From positions 1 to 10,443 of the forward strand of contig JAAUTM010000020.1 of NCBI GenBank assembly GCA_012031455.1: DNA of 10,443 bases. The letters are read 5' to 3'. The stretch comes from Phycisphaerales bacterium. Lineage in GTDB: Bacteria; Planctomycetota; Phycisphaerae; Phycisphaerales; Phycisphaeraceae. Every line of letters starts with the position of its first letter. Position 1 is the stretch's first letter. A program made the translations under genes and the position numbers. Shown piece by piece: positions 7,018 to 10,443 of this stretch. Under the pieces are notes generated by a model. The model saw nothing but the letters and a program-made list of their open reading frames with translations, was not told the DNA's origin and did not search any database.

Positions 7018-7782
7018 ATGAGTGCGACACAATCCAGGGATAATTCTAAAACTAACCAGCGACTGGCAGCCCTCGAAGCACAACTGGAAACAACATTGGC
7101 ATCCACGCGGCGTAAGGCATTGACCTTGCGGATCGTGACGGTGCTGGCGGTCGGCATGATGGGCTTCTATTTCATCTACGCTCATCAGCAGATCAGTCAG
7201 TTCGACACCGAAACTGCTGCGGATGTATTGCAGGCAAACATCAGTGAAGCTCTTCCGCAGGCTTCGGAGCATATCAGCGCATCTCTGAAGGATAAGGCTC
7301 CGCAGGTGATGGAAGATGCACAGGCCCGGCTGCTGGCAGTTCCGCATGAACTGGTGGGTGTGCAACTCAAGGGCTTCCTCATGCATAACCTTGGAGAACA
7401 GATTCTCAAGGTCGAAGACGAAGTCTACCAAACCATCAAAGTACAACTGGATGGCATCAAAGCCGACCACGTGAGCAACCGTCCTCAACCTCTGAGCGAA
7501 GCCGAAACTGCTGCCCTGCTCGATCAGGTGTTGCGCGTTTATGGAAGCGAAGCCTCCCTCGTGATCGACAAGGTCTATAACGACTACGCCAACGTGGCCG
7601 ATGAACTGATCGCCTACATGCACAAGCTCGGGCGTAACGAGAGCCTTTCACGCCGTGAAGAGATTCACCGTGACCTGTTGCAAACATTCCTGGCGCTGAT
7701 GGAACAGCATCAAAAAGAAGGTGGCTTGCAGTGGGACAAAATTTTCAACAACCCACTGGAAGCTCATGTCCCGGTGAACTGA
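7018..7782 (+). CDS. Uncharacterised single-pass membrane protein with long helical extracytoplasmic domain (second of a pair)
   Basis: No family is recognised. The chosen start is ATG 7018 (MSATQSRDNSK), which has GAAGGA 7 nt upstream; the TTG at 7003 overlaps that site and is less likely. The protein has 254 aa. Residues 13-32 form a charged helix (NQRLAALEAQLETTLASTRR), residues 36-56 one membrane segment (LRIVTVLAVGMMGFYFIYA), and the rest is helical (DVLQANISEALPQASEHISA; DEVYQTIKVQLDGIKAD; ALLDQVLRVYGSEASLVIDK). A late motif RDLLQTFLALMEQ (residues 218-230) parallels RNLLHHVIMLADYE in the preceding protein, and membrane-segment position and overall size agree as well. This supports an old tandem duplication, although overall identity looks low. 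The 97-bp gap from the first gene contains no strong terminator, so co-transcription is likely, ending at the 7859 hairpin. Confidence 0.85.
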   Translation: MSATQSRDNSKTNQRLAALEAQLETTLASTRRKALTLRIVTVLAVGMMGFYFIYAHQQISQFDTETAADVLQANISEALPQASEHISASLKDKAPQVMEDAQARLLAVPHELVGVQLKGFLMHNLGEQILKVEDEVYQTIKVQLDGIKADHVSNRPQPLSEAETAALLDQVLRVYGSEASLVIDKVYNDYANVADELIAYMHKLGRNESLSRREEIHRDLLQTFLALMEQHQKEGGLQWDKIFNNPLEAHVPVN

Positions 7783-7858
7783 ATACAATCACCGTGAATC
7801 TGCAACTTTTACAAAGCTCACGCATGGATTGGATTCGAAAGCAACCGCTTCTATAAAG

Positions 7859-7885
7859 CCCAGGCATTGCCATGCCTGGGTTTTT
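7859..7885 (+). terminator. Rho-independent terminator
   Basis: Perfect 9-bp arms CCCAGGCAT (7859-7867) and ATGCCTGGG (7872-7880) enclose a TGCC loop, followed directly by TTTTT (7881-7885). It lies 77 bp after the stop codon of the second membrane-protein gene. The AAAG just before the stem gives CTTTAT on the minus strand, so it may also act on the converging ABC ATPase gene, which ends at 7910. Confidence 0.9.
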
Positions 7886-7909
7886 CACATCAATTAACAA
7901 ATTCGCAGC

Positions 7910-8845
7910 TCACTGCACCAATCCCTTGGTCAGCCGCATGAATGCGGTTTCCAGATTGACCTGTTCCTCCTGCAGCCGAGTAAGTTTGTAGCCACCGGTG
8001 ACAAGTTTGTGGGCGATCATCGCCGGGTCGCCGAGCTTGGCATCCAGTTGCACACGAATTCCGTCACTGACCACTTCCGCCCCCACTACGCCGGGCAGGG
8101 TTTTGAGTAATTCCACTGCGTTGTAATCACGCTCCGCCACACTCACATGCAGCACCGTGCCCACCTTGGCGCGTTGCAGAATATCCTTCACCGTGCCGGT
8201 AAAAACCAATTGCCCCCGTTCGATGATGCCCACAGTGGTACAGAAGTCCGCCAGTTCCAGCAGGATGTGGGAACTAATCAAAATGGTTTTACCCATGCGA
8301 TGAAGCTCTTTGAGCAATTCACGAATTTCTATGCGTGCCCGGGGATCCAGTCCCGAAGCGGGCTCATCCAGTAGCAATACCTTGGGGTCATGGAGCAGCA
8401 CCCGCGCCAAGGAAAGTCGCTGTTTCATCCCGCGTGACAGGCCGTTGGTATCAGCATCCGCCTTGTACGTCAGGTCCGTCAGAGCCAGTACATCATCCAC
8501 CACTTTCTGTCGCTGAGGCGGATGGATGTCATAAGCTGCAGCAAAAAATTCCAGATACTCCCGTACCACCATGTCGGGGTAGGAACCGAAGTAATCCGGG
8601 ACATAACCGATCAGTGATCGCACCTGCCGGGCGTTCACCGGCCCGACGGATAACCCGCCAATGCGTGCTTCACCCCAGGTCGGTCGCAGCAGGGTGGCTA
8701 AAATTTTGATGGTGGTAGTCTTGCCCGCGCCGTTGGGGCCGATGAACCCGAAGCACTCCCCTTCCTCAATGGTCAGATTGAGGTTGGACAGCGCCATCAG
8801 GTCACTGTAACGCTTGCTGAGATTGATGGTCTCGATCATGGGCAT
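7910..8845 (-). CDS. ABC transporter ATP-binding protein
   Basis: This is the ATPase subunit of an ABC exporter, in the large CcmA-like group that pairs with ABC-2-type permeases. The start is ATG 8845 (MPMIETINLSKRY), with AGGA 8 nt upstream; a start at 8890 would add 15 untypical residues and overlap the previous gene. The protein has 311 aa. Walker A is GPNGAGKT (36-43), signature LSRGMKQRLSLARVLL (136-151), Walker B VLLLDEP (156-162), followed by ASGLDP, and the switch histidine is in SSH (H193). The Q-loop reads GYVPDYFGSYPDM, with Asp 84 where most ABC proteins have Gln, as I recall for one subgroup of this family. About 100 C-terminal residues after the nucleotide-binding core form the usual accessory domain. 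It follows the membrane-protein gene by 28 bp, which suggests one operon. The permease itself is not in the window. Confidence 0.95.
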   Translation of the reverse strand: MPMIETINLSKRYSDLMALSNLNLTIEEGECFGFIGPNGAGKTTTIKILATLLRPTWGEARIGGLSVGPVNARQVRSLIGYVPDYFGSYPDMVVREYLEFFAAAYDIHPPQRQKVVDDVLALTDLTYKADADTNGLSRGMKQRLSLARVLLHDPKVLLLDEPASGLDPRARIEIRELLKELHRMGKTILISSHILLELADFCTTVGIIERGQLVFTGTVKDILQRAKVGTVLHVSVAERDYNAVELLKTLPGVVGAEVVSDGIRVQLDAKLGDPAMIAHKLVTGGYKLTRLQEEQVNLETAFMRLTKGLVQ

Positions 8846-8873
8846 GTAAAAGGTCCTGGGTGTTTTAGTACTT

Positions 8874-10443
8874 TCACTCCACCTCCACAAACATCCGCAC
8901 CATTGTCCAACCTCCAGCTTTTACATTTTCGCCATTGACCTTCAATGGAAGTTGCAGTCCTGACTCATCATCCTTGGTTTTTCGATTATCCAGATGCCCG
9001 ATCAGCCAAAGCCCTTTTAATCCCAAACGCGGGGTTAAATCCAGCGATCGTCCCATGCTTCGTGACAGCGCCAGTGGCAACGGGTATGACTGGGCCCTGA
9101 AATCCGGGGTAGGCAGCAAACCATAAAACGAAAGCAATTCCATCCGCTGCACCAGTCGATCATCCGCCAGCGTTACCTCTTCCCCGTTTTCCTGCTCATC
9201 AGGTCCGCGGGTGCGCAGCAAATCCCCCAGATGGCCTCGCCATTGCCTCAACTCATCACGTTCCTTGTCATTGGGCGCCACTGGCTCGATCACCATCGGC
9301 TGACCCTTCACCCCTTCAATCTTAAGCACCTGGCCCGGCAACCAAGGCTCACGGTGTCGCCAGACCAATGCTTCCTGATGTTGCTGCATTCCCTGAGTTT
9401 TACCGGGAACATACACAAGCAGTACATCCCGTAATGCTCCCGGCAGCTGATGCGTCAACTCACCGATGAGTCCCGCAGGTCCAAACTTCACCCGACCTGT
9501 CGGAGCCGTCCACGATCCTTGGGGGCCTGTTTTCTGCAATGGTTCGAGTACATTCAGCTCCACCAGCTTGGCGGTGGATCGCATGGGCACCATCGCCTGA
9601 TTCGGACTGGAGGCATCCATCACATAACGCTGCGGGTCGATGAACCCCCCTGCATCGCCCCCTGCCAGCAGCCCCGGTGCAGCCAGAGTATTGCTTAACT
9701 TTGCTCCTCCCTGAGTGCCTGATAGCCCCGGTCTGTTGTTGCCACCTGATAGAAAACCTCCGCTTTGGTCATCGGCCTCAGGCAGTTCCAATTCAATCTT
9801 CCCATGCTCAGGGACATACAGCGCCAGCCAGCTTTGCTTATGCACCCAGCCGGTAACGTTGTCCATATCCACCACGGAAAAATGGGCGATGCGTTCCTGT
9901 TGCGGACGTAGAAAAAAGGCCCCTGTCCAGGTCACCAGTGTGAACAGGATGACTATGCCTGCAAACACCACCCAGGCATGGCGCAACTTACCTTTACGCT
10001 TGAGCCAGGCATAACCCCCCGGGCCTGCGGCCAGCCAGTACACGCCAAACACCACGATAGCGGCAAGCAGCGCCGGTGCTGCCGTCTCGCGCATGGCAAT
10101 CAGTCCGGGTACAAACCACGCCAAGTCCACCCATCTGTAGCGCATATTGGGCGGCGGCTGGTCGAGTCGTTCCGCAGTCAGGTAAGCATCGGTGTAAACC
10201 GGACCACGCAGTCCAAGCACTGTTGGCCAAAGCAATACCCCCACCGGGTTATGGTTTTGCGTAAACGGATTGGGCAGGGAATACGCAGCCAGCCTGCGGT
10301 CGGTGACATCGACACCAATCACCGTCACCCGGCCTAAACCATGCGGCCCGCCCACCACCCATGGCCTGCCTGATCCATCACTTAATACGCGTGTTGATTT
10401 CGATCCTGCGGGTAAATCAAACCACTTGGCAGCAAACCTGTCC
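8874..10443 (-). CDS. Membrane protein with central GPGGY two-helix hairpin, partner of ABC ATPase (5' end outside window)
   Basis: The frame is open from the right edge (KWFDLPAGSKSTRVLSDG) to a TGA at 8874-8876, at least 522 codons, so the start lies beyond 10443; an internal GTG at 10358 is not a credible start. Four parts are visible. First comes a soluble end with GPHGLGRVTVIGVDVTD, reminiscent of beta-rich domains closing on a G-x-G-x-V strand. Then TM1 (APALLAAIVVFGVYWLA, nt about 10026-10076), a short link GPGGYAWLKRKGKLRHAW, and TM2 (VVFAGIVILFTLVTWTGAFF, about 9912-9971). Last is a roughly 340-residue C-terminal region without membrane helices but with a Gly-rich linker (GGFLSGGNNRPGLSG). 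The helix-GPxxY-link-helix layout is one I recall in membrane proteins of planctomycetes and Firmicutes encoded beside ABC ATPases. Its role is unknown; the 28-bp spacing implies it works with the ATPase. Confidence 0.8.
   Translation of the reverse strand, partial: DRFAAKWFDLPAGSKSTRVLSDGSGRPWVVGGPHGLGRVTVIGVDVTDRRLAAYSLPNPFTQNHNPVGVLLWPTVLGLRGPVYTDAYLTAERLDQPPPNMRYRWVDLAWFVPGLIAMRETAAPALLAAIVVFGVYWLAAGPGGYAWLKRKGKLRHAWVVFAGIVILFTLVTWTGAFFLRPQQERIAHFSVVDMDNVTGWVHKQSWLALYVPEHGKIELELPEADDQSGGFLSGGNNRPGLSGTQGGAKLSNTLAAPGLLAGGDAGGFIDPQRYVMDASSPNQAMVPMRSTAKLVELNVLEPLQKTGPQGSWTAPTGRVKFGPAGLIGELTHQLPGALRDVLLVYVPGKTQGMQQHQEALVWRHREPWLPGQVLKIEGVKGQPMVIEPVAPNDKERDELRQWRGHLGDLLRTRGPDEQENGEEVTLADDRLVQRMELLSFYGLLPTPDFRAQSYPLPLALSRSMGRSLDLTPRLGLKGLWLIGHLDNRKTKDDESGLQLPLKVNGENVKAGGWTMVRMFVEVE

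Noticed and set aside
7012..7623. Minus-strand reading frame of 203 codons opposite the second membrane protein
   Set aside because: It is antisense to a well-supported gene, without a ribosome binding site or domain.
7859..7880. Fifth hairpin considered as another member of the transposase-linked palindrome family
   Set aside because: It has a different stem (CCCAGGCAT) and loop (TGCC), and a T tract directly follows it at the end of a gene, so an ordinary terminator explains it.
1..10443. CRISPR array, tRNA or rRNA genes
   Set aside because: No regularly spaced repeats and no cloverleaf or rRNA signature were seen on either strand.

Overview
The window looks like a bacterial chromosome segment, most likely from a planctomycete (perhaps a Phycisphaerae-type lineage). 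This is inferred from recalled family resemblance only: an EF-G-like GTPase opening MPTYTTADIRNIALVGHAG, a Y1 transposase with a GRKWFSRG motif, and an ABC ATPase paired with a GPGGY-hairpin membrane protein. No rRNA, tRNA or CRISPR array is visible.

Layout. 1-1363 (-): a methyl-accepting chemotaxis protein with a CxxCH-containing sensor domain, running off the left edge. 1556-2979 (-): a MATE-family multidrug efflux transporter. 2980-3192: a divergent intergenic region with two GC-rich palindromes. 3193-3735 (+): a small IS200-like/RAYT-like Y1 (HUH) transposase gene, with a third palindrome inside its reading frame and a fourth just downstream. 3829-5904 (-): an EF-G-like translational GTPase. 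6123-6920 and 7018-7782 (+): two tandem single-pass membrane proteins with the same architecture, closed by a strong terminator at 7859-7885. 7910-8845 and 8874-10443 (-): an ABC transporter ATPase preceded by a two-helix membrane protein that runs off the right edge.

Two things stand out. First, the Y1 transposase gene lies between two hairpins that share a 5' flank (TTATCA-N-AAAGCCCC) and whose variable stem pairs covary. This looks like the ends of an IS200/IS605-type element or a REP/RAYT system. A related palindrome sits in frame inside the transposase, where it encodes part of a cysteine-rich stretch. Second, the MCP, MATE and EF-G genes are each broken by single-base frameshifts. All four breaks fall in short homopolymers and each is repaired by one base to give a family-like protein of normal length. 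Sequence error is therefore more likely than three pseudogenes, and each gene is annotated as one CDS with its break marked.

Functionally the window is a patchwork of independent units: redox or gas sensing (MCP), drug export (MATE), translation (EF-G-like), an export system (ABC ATPase with membrane partner), and an uncharacterised pair of envelope proteins. Only the ABC pair and the membrane-protein pair look like operons.
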